From NCBI GenBank assembly GCA_902633965.1, contig CACPID010000003.1, forward strand, positions 37,321-101,320: a DNA stretch of 64,000 nt, read 5' to 3'. The translations under genes and the position numbers were made by a program. The notes below the pieces were generated by a model. The model saw only the letters and a program-made list of their open reading frames with translations, was not told where the DNA came from and did no database searches. The DNA comes from an uncultured Pelagibacteraceae bacterium. Its GTDB lineage: Bacteria; Pseudomonadota; Alphaproteobacteria; Pelagibacterales; Pelagibacteraceae. Positions 7,221 to 16,246 of the stretch are shown here, one piece after another (the first letter of the stretch is position 1; each line of letters opens with the position of its first letter).

Positions 7221-9773
7221 ATGAGAAAAAAAATAATCATAACAGGTGGCCTTGGTTACATTGGTACAGAATTATGTAAAATTTATTCAGGGTACAGTTG
7301 GAATGATCAAATTACTGTTATTGATAATAGATTTATTTCAGAAAGAGTAAATCAATTGAGAAATTGGAATATGAATTTTATTCATGGTGATATCTTAGAC
7401 AAAGATCTAATAAAAAAATACTGCAAAGATGCAGATATTGTTCATCACCTTGCAGGCATAACAGCAGTGCCCAGAGTTAAAAGTGAGGCATCTGAAGAAA
7501 AAGAAAAAGAGATTGAGAGAGTAGCAAAAGAAGGAACACAAAATATTTTAGATGTAATAAGTGATAATTGTAAAATAATTATGCCGTCAACACATGTTGT
7601 TTATGAGGGAATGAAAGATGTTCAAGAGGATATACAAGAAAACAAACAAACCTGTCCTGAATTAGCTTACGGAAAATCAAAAGATTTTAACGAAAAACAA
7701 CTTAAGTCATCTGGAAAAAATTACATTATATTAAGATTAGGCTCTGTTTATGGTTACTCAACAGATACCGCAAGAATTGATATTATGACTAATCTTTTCT
7801 CAAAAATTTCTTCTCAGAACGGAACATTAAAACTTTTTGCTGGTGGAAGACAAATTAAGAGCCTCGTGCCTTTGATTGATGTTGCTAGATGTTTTAAATT
7901 TATGGAGGAAAGAAATGATATCAATAAAGAACTTTTTAATCTTACAAAAGATAAAGTCACAGTAAAAGATGTTGCACAAATATGTAAAAAATATAATCCA
8001 AAAATATCAATAAAAGAAACAAATGATGAAATTCCTAATCTTGGTTTTTCTTTATCAAATAAAAAATTAACTAGTACAGGATTTAAATTTTTGTATGCCT
8101 TGGATGAAAGTGTCAAAGAGATGATTGAAAAATGGTCAAAACAAGATCTTGTTAAAGACTTAGAATTTGTAAGAAATGGTGAAAATGAATATGTAGATAC
8201 TCGAGGTAAGATTAGTAATTTTGAATTAACAGAACCAATAAATATGATTGGTTTAATAGACTCAAAAAAAGGAACAATAAGAGCTAACCATTATCATCCA
8301 CAACAAGAACAAAAATGTTTATTCACCAAGGGACAAATAATTGAAATTTTTCAAGATTTGTTAAATCCAAACTCTCCAAAAATTACACAAGTCGTCAATG
8401 AAGGTCAAATATCAACAATAAAACCTAATGTTGCTCACACAATGGTTTTTACTAAAGATACAACTTTTTTAAACCTAGTAAGAGGTGAAAGGGAACATGA
8501 AAATTATGGAGTAACTCATACCATAAAACATGTTTTTGTTGATGAGAAAGAAAAAGATCTATTAATGAGTTGTTATAAATTTAATTGTAGATCTTGTGGT
8601 AGTACAAAACTTAAGAGAGTTGTTTCTTTAGGTTATCAACCTTTAGCAAATAATTTATTAAAGAACCAAAATCAAAAAACTGAATTATATCCTTTAGAAA
8701 TGAACTATTGTGAAAGTTGTCATAATTGCCAACTGTCTGTCGCAGTTGATGCAAAAAAAATGTTTTCAAATTATTTATATACTTCATCAACTTCAAAGGT
8801 ATTTAGAGATCATTTTGTAAACGCTGCAAAAAAATATGTTAAAGAATTTAAACTTAATTCAAAAAAATCATATATTATAGATGTTGGAAGTAACGATGGA
8901 GTTGCACTCAAACCTTTTAAAGACTTAAGCTTTAAAAATGTTTTAGGAATAGAACCTGCAAAAAATTTAGCCAAACTTGCAAATAAAAATAAAATAAAAA
9001 CTTTTCACGGTTTTTTAACTAAAAAAAACATGAAAAAAATTAAAAAAAATGCGGATTTAATTTTAGCATCAAATGTTTTTGCACATTCTGACAATTTAAA
9101 AGAAATGGCAGAATGTATGCTTAGTTTATTAAGTTCAAAAGGAACAATTATCATTGAGGTGCAATATCTAATGAATACGCTCAAAGATTTGACTTTTGAT
9201 AATATTTATCACGAGCATTACAATTACTGGTCATTAATATCGTTAAAAAATTTCTTTAATCAATTTAATGCAACAATTTACAAAGCTGAAAAAGTAAATA
9301 CACATGGCGGATCCATAAGAATTTACGTAAAAAAAAATCAAAAGATAAAAATTGATAATAGTGTACATCAATTGATCAAAGAGGAATTAAATTATGGCAT
9401 GGATGATTTCAAAACTTATCAAAAGTTCGCAGATAAAGTTTATAAAATTAGAGAAAACGTAATAACAAATATTTCCAATTTAAGAAATAAAGGCGAAAAA
9501 ATAATAGGATTTGGTGCGCCTGCTAAAGCGACTACTGCTCTTAATTTTTTTGGAATATCAAATCAAATTGATTTTATTGTAGAGGATAACAAGTTGAAGC
9601 ATAAAAAATTTATTCCAGGTGTAAAAATACCAATACACTCAAAAGAAAAAATAAAAGATATTAATAATACTATGCTCGTTCTAGCATGGAATTTCTTTGA
9701 TGATATAAAAAAAAATAATAAAGGATTATCAAAAAATTTTATTAATATTAAGTCTTTAGAAAAAGATAATTAG
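7221..9773 (+). CDS. Three-domain nucleotide-sugar enzyme: SDR epimerase, cupin epimerase and C-methyltransferase
   Basis: An 850-residue fusion. Residues 4-310 are an extended SDR: NAD-binding GGLGYIGTE (9-17), Ser-Thr at 123-124 and YGKSK (150-154, the YxxxK catalytic pair), as in NDP-sugar epimerases and dehydratases. Residues about 318-445 are a cupin of the WxcM/FdtA or RmlC-like sugar isomerase type (RANHYHPQQEQKCLF, later VAHTMVF). Residues 451-850 are a complete sugar C-methyltransferase: zinc-binding Cys at 456, 459, 497, 500 and 503, SAM site IIDVGSNDG (552-560), and the C-terminal Methyltransf_14-like part with GFGAPAKATTALNF (763-776). Such enzymes normally act in sequence on a dTDP- or GDP-keto-sugar to make a branched deoxysugar. 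No glycosyltransferase or dTDP-glucose enzyme accompanies it here. The order of reactions is inferred. Confidence 0.82.
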   Translation: MRKKIIITGGLGYIGTELCKIYSGYSWNDQITVIDNRFISERVNQLRNWNMNFIHGDILDKDLIKKYCKDADIVHHLAGITAVPRVKSEASEEKEKEIERVAKEGTQNILDVISDNCKIIMPSTHVVYEGMKDVQEDIQENKQTCPELAYGKSKDFNEKQLKSSGKNYIILRLGSVYGYSTDTARIDIMTNLFSKISSQNGTLKLFAGGRQIKSLVPLIDVARCFKFMEERNDINKELFNLTKDKVTVKDVAQICKKYNPKISIKETNDEIPNLGFSLSNKKLTSTGFKFLYALDESVKEMIEKWSKQDLVKDLEFVRNGENEYVDTRGKISNFELTEPINMIGLIDSKKGTIRANHYHPQQEQKCLFTKGQIIEIFQDLLNPNSPKITQVVNEGQISTIKPNVAHTMVFTKDTTFLNLVRGEREHENYGVTHTIKHVFVDEKEKDLLMSCYKFNCRSCGSTKLKRVVSLGYQPLANNLLKNQNQKTELYPLEMNYCESCHNCQLSVAVDAKKMFSNYLYTSSTSKVFRDHFVNAAKKYVKEFKLNSKKSYIIDVGSNDGVALKPFKDLSFKNVLGIEPAKNLAKLANKNKIKTFHGFLTKKNMKKIKKNADLILASNVFAHSDNLKEMAECMLSLLSSKGTIIIEVQYLMNTLKDLTFDNIYHEHYNYWSLISLKNFFNQFNATIYKAEKVNTHGGSIRIYVKKNQKIKIDNSVHQLIKEELNYGMDDFKTYQKFADKVYKIRENVITNISNLRNKGEKIIGFGAPAKATTALNFFGISNQIDFIVEDNKLKHKKFIPGVKIPIHSKEKIKDINNTMLVLAWNFFDDIKKNNKGLSKNFINIKSLEKDN

Positions 9774-9777
9774 AAAA

Positions 9778-10524
9778 ATGAATTTAAGGAAAATAAAACC
9801 ACAATATTTAAAAAAAACAAATCCCAGAATTGGTTTAATTGCACTAGCTAGTGACTTTATGATCGAAAAAGATTTTGTAAATGTTATTAATGGAAAAAAA
9901 ATTGATTTTTTTGTTAATAGAATTAAGTGTTACAATCCATTAACTAGTAAAAATCTTATAAAAATGTCCAAAGAAGTAACAAATGTTACAAAAGAAATTT
10001 TACCAAATCAGAAAATTGATTGTATTGCGTATGGCTGTACATCGGGAACAATAGCCGCAGGTTTCAAATCAATTGAAAAAAAAATTAAAAAAGCAAAACC
10101 AAACACAAAAGTTGTTACACCAAGTACAGCAGCAATTAAGGCTTTAAAAAAAATGAATATTAAAAAAATATCTTTGTTTACTCCTTACCCAAAAAAATTA
10201 AATGATGAAGTATTTAATTTTTTTGTAAATGAAAAATTTATAATTACGTCTAATTCTTATTTTAATATTAAATCTGATATAGATATTGGAAAAGTTGATC
10301 CAAACTACTTATTCAAAGTTTTAACAAAAATGGATCATAAAAATTCCGATGCATTATTTGTTTCTTGTACAGCATTGCCAATTTTATCGATATTAGATAA
10401 GCTTGAAAAAAAAATTAAAAAAATTGTGCTGTCTAGCAACCAAACTCTCATCTGGGACGCACTTGAAAAAATTGGTGAGAATAATTCAATAAAAGGTTTT
10501 GGAAAATTATTTTACTCAAATTGA
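9778..10524 (+). CDS. Asp/Glu racemase superfamily protein (maleate isomerase / EutA-like)
   Basis: A 248-residue protein with the two catalytic-Cys motifs of the Asp/Glu/hydantoin racemase superfamily: YGCTSGT near residue 84 and SCTALP near 198. The arrangement and the N-terminal RIGLIALASDFMIEKDF segment resemble the arylmalonate decarboxylase / maleate isomerase branch, which includes EutA of ectoine utilisation clusters. The next gene resembles DoeA/EutD, which strengthens the EutA reading. It begins 4 bases after the sugar enzyme stop and its TGA is followed one base later by the next ATG. A plain amino acid racemase cannot be excluded. Confidence 0.7.
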   Translation: MNLRKIKPQYLKKTNPRIGLIALASDFMIEKDFVNVINGKKIDFFVNRIKCYNPLTSKNLIKMSKEVTNVTKEILPNQKIDCIAYGCTSGTIAAGFKSIEKKIKKAKPNTKVVTPSTAAIKALKKMNIKKISLFTPYPKKLNDEVFNFFVNEKFIITSNSYFNIKSDIDIGKVDPNYLFKVLTKMDHKNSDALFVSCTALPILSILDKLEKKIKKIVLSSNQTLIWDALEKIGENNSIKGFGKLFYSN

Positions 10525-10525
10525 T

Positions 10526-11692
10526 ATGCTGTTTTCAAAACAAGAATATAAAAACCGTCTAATTAAAACCAAAAAATTAATGCAAAAAAAAGGCATTGAT
10601 CTTTTAATATCTCAGGACACAAATAATATTAATTATTTGACTGGTTATGATGCATGGTCTTTTTATTATTCTCAATGTGTTATTGTTCACATTGATTGTG
10701 ATGAACCGCTATGTTTCATTAGAGCACAAGATGCTGGCGGAGCATACATCAAAACATATTTAAAAAATGAAAACATTATTGTATATGATGAAAAATATAT
10801 TCATACATGGCCAGTGCATCCATATGACGCCTTAATAGAACTCATTCAAAAAAGAAATTGGGAAAAGTTAAATATCGGAGTTGAGATGGATAGCCATTAT
10901 TTTACAGCTTACTGTTATGAAAAGTTAAAGCAGGGACTTCCTGATGCAAAAATTAAAGACTCAGAAAGACTAGTTAACTGGGCAAGATTTGTTAAATCTG
11001 ATACTGAAATAGGATATATGAAAAAAGCAGCAAAAATATCAGAGGGAGCCATGAAAGTTGCAATGGAAACTATAGAGCCAGGTTTAAGACAATGCGATGC
11101 AGTGGCTGAAATACAAAAAGCTCTTTTCAAAGGAACACCAGAAGTTGGAGGTGAATATGCAAGTATTACAACTTTACTACCAACAGGCAAAGGAACTTCA
11201 GCTTCTCACTTAACTGCAACAGATGAAAAATTTGTTAATGGTGAGGCAACAATAGTAGAACTTTCTGGTGTTGTTAAAAGATATCATTGTCCTATGGCAA
11301 GAACGGTTCAATTAGGTAAACCAGAGCAAAAAAAAATTGATGCTATGAAAGCAACTAATGAAGCATTACAGGCAGGCATTGAAGCAACAAAACCTGGAAA
11401 TACTGCAAATGATGTTGCTCAAAAGTTTTGGGGGGTTCTAGATAAATATAATATTAAAAAAGAGTCTAGGACTGGATATTCGATTGGAATAGGATATCCA
11501 CCTGACTGGGGTGAACATACCTTAAATATCTATAAAGGTGACATGACAGTTCTTCAGCCTAATGTTTGTTTTCACATGATTGCAGTAATGCAATTTGGAG
11601 AATGGGGAGTAGAGGCGTCTGAATCTGTTAGAGTAACTGATAAAGGAAGTGAATTATTTTGCAATTTTTCAAGAGATTTATACATAAAATAA
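10526..11692 (+). CDS. M24 family hydrolase, DoeA/EutD (ectoine hydrolase)-like
   Basis: A 388-residue protein of the creatinase/aminopeptidase P (M24) fold: an N-terminal creatinase-like domain (about 1-155) and a C-terminal pita-bread domain. Segments such as GVEMDSHYFTAYCYEKL, ARFVKSDTEIGYMKKAA, IVELSGVVKRYHCPMARTV and GYPPDWGEHTL resemble ectoine hydrolase DoeA/EutD more than proline dipeptidases, and the usual five metal ligands (D, D, H, E, E) are not all evident, as in that non-metal branch. DoeA opens the ectoine ring to N-acetyl-diaminobutyrate. ATG 10526 is chosen because it directly follows the previous stop; TTG 10499 would extend it by 9 residues into the upstream gene. The substrate could also be another amide or cyclic amidine. 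Confidence 0.72.
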   Translation: MLFSKQEYKNRLIKTKKLMQKKGIDLLISQDTNNINYLTGYDAWSFYYSQCVIVHIDCDEPLCFIRAQDAGGAYIKTYLKNENIIVYDEKYIHTWPVHPYDALIELIQKRNWEKLNIGVEMDSHYFTAYCYEKLKQGLPDAKIKDSERLVNWARFVKSDTEIGYMKKAAKISEGAMKVAMETIEPGLRQCDAVAEIQKALFKGTPEVGGEYASITTLLPTGKGTSASHLTATDEKFVNGEATIVELSGVVKRYHCPMARTVQLGKPEQKKIDAMKATNEALQAGIEATKPGNTANDVAQKFWGVLDKYNIKKESRTGYSIGIGYPPDWGEHTLNIYKGDMTVLQPNVCFHMIAVMQFGEWGVEASESVRVTDKGSELFCNFSRDLYIK

Positions 11693-11730
11693 GAACTTGA
11701 AAAAAATATCAACAAATGTTTTAAATCATC

Positions 11731-12819
11731 ATGCTAAATAACCAACAATTCGTAAGATTTGATAAAGTTGATAAAAGTTACGACGGCAAAGTTTTAGTTG
11801 TTAAAGATCTAAATTTAGATATTGCCGAAGGTGAATTCATAACAATGCTTGGTCCATCTGGATCAGGCAAAACCACTTGCCTGATGATGCTAGCAGGATT
11901 TGAGACACCAACAAATGGCGAAATATATTTAGATTCGAATCCAATCTCAAATATTCCACCTCACAAAAGAGGAATTGGAATGGTATTTCAAAATTATGCA
12001 CTTTTCCCACATATGACTGTTTATGAAAACTTAGCATTCCCTTTGCGTGTAAGAAAAGTTTCAAAAGATGAGATCGATAAAAAAGTTGATAAAGCTTTAT
12101 CAATGGTATCTCTAACCGGTTTTGAAAATAGAATGCCCGGTCAACTTTCAGGTGGTCAACAACAAAGAGTAGCAGTTGCAAGAGCACTGGTTTTTGATCC
12201 CGCAGTAGTATTAATGGATGAACCTTTAGGTGCATTAGATAAAAATTTAAGAGAAAGTATGCAATATGAAATAAAACATATTCATGAAAGTATTGGTGTA
12301 ACAGTTGTATATGTCACCCATGATCAAGGCGAAGCGTTAACAATGTCAAATAGAATTGCTGTATTTAATGACGGAAAAGTTCAACAACTTTCATCTCCAG
12401 ATAAATTATACGAAGAACCTGTAAATTCTTTTGTTGCAGAGTTTATTGGAGAAAATAATACTTTTGGTGGTCAAGTAACAAATTTTTCTAAAGAAAAGTG
12501 TAAAGTTAAGTTGGATGATGGTTCAGAAATATTTGCAAATCCAATAACAGTTAAATCTAATGGTGATAAAACAACAGTTTCATTAAGACCCGAAAGAGCT
12601 TTGATTAATACAAAAGAAAAGATGGATAATAACTTTAAAGGAAAGATCGAGGAAGTAATATATCATGGAGACCATACACGTGTAAGATTAAATCTTTTAG
12701 GAAATAAAGAGTTTATTTTAAAAGTTCCTAATAGCTCCGCTAATATGGATATTAAACTAGGTAACCAAATAAATGTTAGCTGGAACAGCCATGACGCAAG
12801 GGCCCTAGACCCAAAATAA
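11731..12819 (+). CDS. potA: Polyamine-type ABC transporter ATPase PotA
   Basis: A 362-residue ATPase with Walker A GPSGSGKTT, Q-loop VFQNYALFPHMTV, signature LSGGQQQRVA and Walker B VVLMDEPLGALD, followed by a C-terminal TOBE-type regulatory domain (about 245-362). This layout is that of PotA and related spermidine/putrescine, iron and thiamine importers. It is followed by potD, potB and potC-like genes in one direction. The family transports polyamines, but related systems take amines, opines or other organic cations; the DoeA-like gene upstream leaves the substrate open. Confidence 0.88.
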   Translation: MLNNQQFVRFDKVDKSYDGKVLVVKDLNLDIAEGEFITMLGPSGSGKTTCLMMLAGFETPTNGEIYLDSNPISNIPPHKRGIGMVFQNYALFPHMTVYENLAFPLRVRKVSKDEIDKKVDKALSMVSLTGFENRMPGQLSGGQQQRVAVARALVFDPAVVLMDEPLGALDKNLRESMQYEIKHIHESIGVTVVYVTHDQGEALTMSNRIAVFNDGKVQQLSSPDKLYEEPVNSFVAEFIGENNTFGGQVTNFSKEKCKVKLDDGSEIFANPITVKSNGDKTTVSLRPERALINTKEKMDNNFKGKIEEVIYHGDHTRVRLNLLGNKEFILKVPNSSANMDIKLGNQINVSWNSHDARALDPK

Positions 12820-12880
12820 TCATCAAGTTTAAAATCATTCTAGATTAACAAAATTAGACCCTTTTTTACAAAATGGGCTG

Positions 12881-12909
12881 TTGACTCACTCTTTATATCT
12901 TGCTGTAAT
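12881..12909 (+). promoter_or_regulatory. Candidate sigma-70 promoter for potD
   Basis: TTGACT (12881-12886) and TGTAAT (12904-12909) are separated by 17 bases, with TGC just before the -10 element. It sits in the 126-base gap before potD, the largest gap in this operon. A strong internal promoter would raise binding-protein levels above those of the membrane subunits. Confidence 0.5.
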
Positions 12910-12945
12910 TGGTTTTTTATAAAAAAACGTTTAAACGGAGGATAA

Positions 12946-14061
12946 ATGAGAAAATTAAGTAAACTATTACTAGTTCTATCTTTTGCTCTTTCAATAACTT
13001 CATCAGCATTTGCAGTAACTGTTGCATCATGGGGTGGAGCTTATACTGAGTCTCAAAAGTTAGGATATGGTGATCCTACTGCTAAGAAACTTGGAATATC
13101 TATCAATTGGGTAGACTATTCTGGTGGACTATCAGAAATTAAAGCACAAAAAGAGGCTGGCAAAATTACTTGGGATATAATCGACGTATTTGCAATGGAT
13201 ACTATTACTGGATGCGACGAAGGTTTATTTGTTGAATTTGATTTTGACAAAGACTTCCCAGCAGCACCAGATGGAACTCCTGCGAGTAAAGACTTCTTTG
13301 CTCCAATGCCTAGCAAATGTGCTGTAGGAAATATTTTATACTCTTGGAACTATGCTTATAACGTAAATAACGTTAAAGGTACTCCAAAGACTATCAAAGA
13401 TTTCTTTAACACAAAAAAATTCCCTGGAAAAAGAGCTATCTATAAAAGCGCTCTAACAAATTTAGAGATCGCTTTAGCAGCAGATGGTATTAAGCCAGGA
13501 AAAGGTGGAGCAAAAATCTACAAAGCTTTAGAAACTGAAGCAGGTGTAGAAAGAGCAATGAATAAGATCAAAGAACTTTGCACTGATCCAAATGGAGGAT
13601 GTGTATTCTGGTCTGCAGGTGCTCAACCACCAGAACTATTAGTTTCAGGTGAAGTTGTAATGGCAACTGGTTGGAACGGAAGATTCTTCAATGCTGAAAT
13701 CGGAGAAGGAGCTCCAATCAAACAAGTTTGGGATGGTCAAGGTCTTGATTATGAATATTTTGTTCTAGTTAAAGGTGGACCAAACGAAGCTGACGCAAAG
13801 AAAGCTTTAGCAGAAATGACAAGTACAGAAGGTTTAGCAGGAAGTGCTAAGTATATTGCTTACGCTCCTTGGAGAAAATCTTCACTAAAAGTTATGGCTA
13901 AAGGCGAGCCTTGGTATAAAGATGGTAAGACGAACATGGTACCACAAATGCCAACAGCAAAAGCGAATACTAAAAACTACTTCTTAGTAGACCCTATTTT
14001 CTGGGCTGATAACGGTACAGAGCTTGGAGAAAAATGGGAAGCTATGAAAGCAGGACTATAA
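12946..14061 (+). CDS. potD: Polyamine-type ABC transporter binding protein PotD
   Basis: A 371-residue periplasmic solute-binding protein (SBP_bac family). The signal peptide MRKLSKLLLVLSFALSITSS ends at AFA, and the mature start VTVASWGGAYTESQK is typical of PotD-like proteins. GGAGG precedes the ATG. The base composition is visibly richer in preferred codons (GGT, GCT, AAG, TTC) than the surrounding genes, as for a highly expressed product. It has its own candidate promoter upstream and a strong intrinsic terminator just downstream, so it is likely made in excess over PotB and PotC. The ligand is inferred from family only. Confidence 0.88.
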   Translation: MRKLSKLLLVLSFALSITSSAFAVTVASWGGAYTESQKLGYGDPTAKKLGISINWVDYSGGLSEIKAQKEAGKITWDIIDVFAMDTITGCDEGLFVEFDFDKDFPAAPDGTPASKDFFAPMPSKCAVGNILYSWNYAYNVNNVKGTPKTIKDFFNTKKFPGKRAIYKSALTNLEIALAADGIKPGKGGAKIYKALETEAGVERAMNKIKELCTDPNGGCVFWSAGAQPPELLVSGEVVMATGWNGRFFNAEIGEGAPIKQVWDGQGLDYEYFVLVKGGPNEADAKKALAEMTSTEGLAGSAKYIAYAPWRKSSLKVMAKGEPWYKDGKTNMVPQMPTAKANTKNYFLVDPIFWADNGTELGEKWEAMKAGL

Positions 14062-14099
14062 TTTTAAGTTTTAAAGACTAAAATTATATACTATATTTA

Positions 14100-14128
14100 G
14101 GGCGGTTATTTTATAACCGCCCTTTTTT
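14100..14128 (+). terminator. Intrinsic terminator between potD and potB
   Basis: A perfect 10-base stem, GGGCGGTTAT (14100-14109) with ATAACCGCCC (14113-14122), a 3-base loop and a run of six T (14123-14128). It lies only 4 bases ahead of the potB start codon, so potBC must be expressed by read-through or from elsewhere. Confidence 0.9.
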
Positions 14129-14132
14129 ATTT

Positions 14133-15386
14133 ATGAGCAGTGAAACAAGACAAATTTTAACTACAGACGGTATACCTTTAGAGGTAAGTTTAAAAAAAGC
14201 TGAAAGAAAAAATAAAATTAAAGCATTTCTTTTAGTTGCACCTTTATTATTGTTTCTACTTATTACTTATATTTTTCCAATTGGAGACATGTTGTTGAGA
14301 AGTGTGGATGACAAAATGGTTACTGAAATGTTACCAAAAACATTTAAATCAATGGAAGATTGGGATGGAAATGAAATGCCTCCAGAAGAGGTGTTTGAAG
14401 CTTTTTATTTAGATTTTCAAAAACTAGTAGAGGAAAAACGTGATGGAAAATTATCCACTCAATTAAATTACACCAAGAACGGATTCAAAAGTATTTTAAA
14501 AAAATTACGAAGAAAAGCAAAAAATTTTGAAGAGGGAAACTATAAAGAACAAATAATGGCAGTACATAAAAGATGGGCAGACGTTGAGTACTGGCGAGCG
14601 ATAAAAAGACGTGCACCAGCATTTACAAGTTCTAAATATTTAAAAGGAATGGATATGTACAAGAATGAAGAAGGTAAAATTGTAAGTGTAGAAGAAGATC
14701 GTAGAATTCATAGAGTTTTATGGCTTAGAACTTTAGAGATAGCTTTTTTTGTAACTTTATTATGTTTTCTTATGGCCTATCCAATTGCACACTTGCTTGC
14801 AACATTGCCAATGAAATATAGCAACCTATTGATGATCTGTGTACTTCTTCCTTTCTGGACTTCCTTATTGGTAAGAACAGCCAGTTGGATGATACTTTTA
14901 CAACAACAAGGCGTTGTTAACGATTTCTTTGTTATGATTGGTTTAGTGGCTGACGATAATAGGCCAGAGATGATGTACAATAAAACCGGGACTTATGTTG
15001 CAATGACACAAATTTTATTACCTTTTATGGTTTTACCTTTATATAGTGTGATGAAAACAATATCTCCAAGCTTGATGAGAGCAGGAAAATCGTTGGGAGG
15101 AACACCATTCGTAACATTTTGGAAGGTTTACTTTCCATTAACTATTCCTGGAATTGGAGCAGGCTGTTTATTAGTTTTTATACTTGCTATTGGTTATTAT
15201 ATTACCCCGGCTCTAGTAGGCGGAGCGTCAGGAACTCTTATTAGTAACCAAATCGCATTCCATATGAAGAGCACTCTTGATTGGAGCTTTGCATCAGCGA
15301 TGGGATTAATGTTACTTGCTGGTGTATTAGCAATATATTGGATTTATAACAAATTGGTTGGAATTGATAATATTAAGTTAGGATAA
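14133..15386 (+). CDS. potB: Polyamine-type ABC transporter permease PotB
   Basis: A 417-residue permease of the binding-protein-dependent (BPD_transp_1) family. After a first membrane helix (AFLLVAPLLLFLLITYIF, about 30-48) comes a large charged periplasmic insert of about 140 residues, then five membrane helices from about residue 190 on. The EAA-type loop reads RAGKSLGGTPFVTFWKVYFPL. The insert is longer than in E. coli PotB (about 285 residues). There is no clear Shine-Dalgarno because the terminator hairpin occupies that space. Its stop is 2 bases from the potC start. Confidence 0.87.
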   Translation: MSSETRQILTTDGIPLEVSLKKAERKNKIKAFLLVAPLLLFLLITYIFPIGDMLLRSVDDKMVTEMLPKTFKSMEDWDGNEMPPEEVFEAFYLDFQKLVEEKRDGKLSTQLNYTKNGFKSILKKLRRKAKNFEEGNYKEQIMAVHKRWADVEYWRAIKRRAPAFTSSKYLKGMDMYKNEEGKIVSVEEDRRIHRVLWLRTLEIAFFVTLLCFLMAYPIAHLLATLPMKYSNLLMICVLLPFWTSLLVRTASWMILLQQQGVVNDFFVMIGLVADDNRPEMMYNKTGTYVAMTQILLPFMVLPLYSVMKTISPSLMRAGKSLGGTPFVTFWKVYFPLTIPGIGAGCLLVFILAIGYYITPALVGGASGTLISNQIAFHMKSTLDWSFASAMGLMLLAGVLAIYWIYNKLVGIDNIKLG

Positions 15387-15388
15387 TT

Positions 15389-16243
15389 ATGGCATTACCA
15401 AAATATACTGAACCACATTATAGAATTTGGCATTATATGTACATTTTCATTTGTACATGTGTTTTTTTCTTTTTGATCGCACCATTATTTGTAATTTTCC
15501 CTTTATCGTTTAATGCCGAAGAATTTTTAAGTTTCTCTGAAGGAATGAAAAATCTTGATCCAGATGCATTTTCTTTAAGATGGTATAAGGATATGATTTA
15601 TGGAACCAAAAATCCATGGGGGCTTGCAGCTAAAAATAGTTTTATAATTGCTATATTTGCCACATTGGGCTCTGTGATTTTAGGAACAGTAGCTGCATTA
15701 GGATTAAGCAGCAGACATATGCCTTACAAAGGATTAATTATGGCAACTCTAATTTCACCAATGATTGTTCCTTTGATTATTTCAGGAGTTGCAATTTTCT
15801 TTTTTATGGCCAAGGCAGGACTTGCAGCAACTCATACAGGAATAATTTTAGCGCATATTATTTTAGGTACTCCATTCGTGGTGATTACTGTAACAGCAAC
15901 ATTGTCTGGCTTCGATCACAGTGTTACAAGAGCAGCCTCAAGTTTAGGTAGTGATCCTGTTAATACTTTTATGAAAATTACATTGCCACTAATTCTTCCA
16001 GGAGTAATATCGGGCGGATTATTTGCTTTTGTGACTTCTTTTGATGAAGTTGTTGTTGTATTATTTTTAGCTGGACTAGAAAATACTACAATACCAATTC
16101 AAATGTGGACCGGATTGAGAGAGCAATTAAGTCCAACAATATTAGCTGTTGCGACATGTTTAATAATTTTATCTACTTTAATTCTTGTTACAGCTGAACT
16201 ATTAAGACGAAGATCTGAAAGGCTCAGAGGAATAAATAGATAA
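15389..16243 (+). CDS. potC: Polyamine-type ABC transporter permease PotC
   Basis: A 284-residue permease with six predicted membrane helices and the EAA loop RAASSLGSDPVNTFMKITLPLILPG near residue 195-215, the site that contacts PotA. It begins 2 bases after potB and ends 3 bases before the dehydrogenase gene, indicating one transcript. It would pair with PotB to form the translocation channel. Confidence 0.9.
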   Translation: MALPKYTEPHYRIWHYMYIFICTCVFFFLIAPLFVIFPLSFNAEEFLSFSEGMKNLDPDAFSLRWYKDMIYGTKNPWGLAAKNSFIIAIFATLGSVILGTVAALGLSSRHMPYKGLIMATLISPMIVPLIISGVAIFFFMAKAGLAATHTGIILAHIILGTPFVVITVTATLSGFDHSVTRAASSLGSDPVNTFMKITLPLILPGVISGGLFAFVTSFDEVVVVLFLAGLENTTIPIQMWTGLREQLSPTILAVATCLIILSTLILVTAELLRRRSERLRGINR

Positions 16244-16246
16244 GAA

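Noticed and set aside
12860..12880. CCC...GGG hairpin after potA as a terminator
   Set aside because: The stem is short and bulged and has no T-run after it; the nearby promoter-like pair explains the region better.
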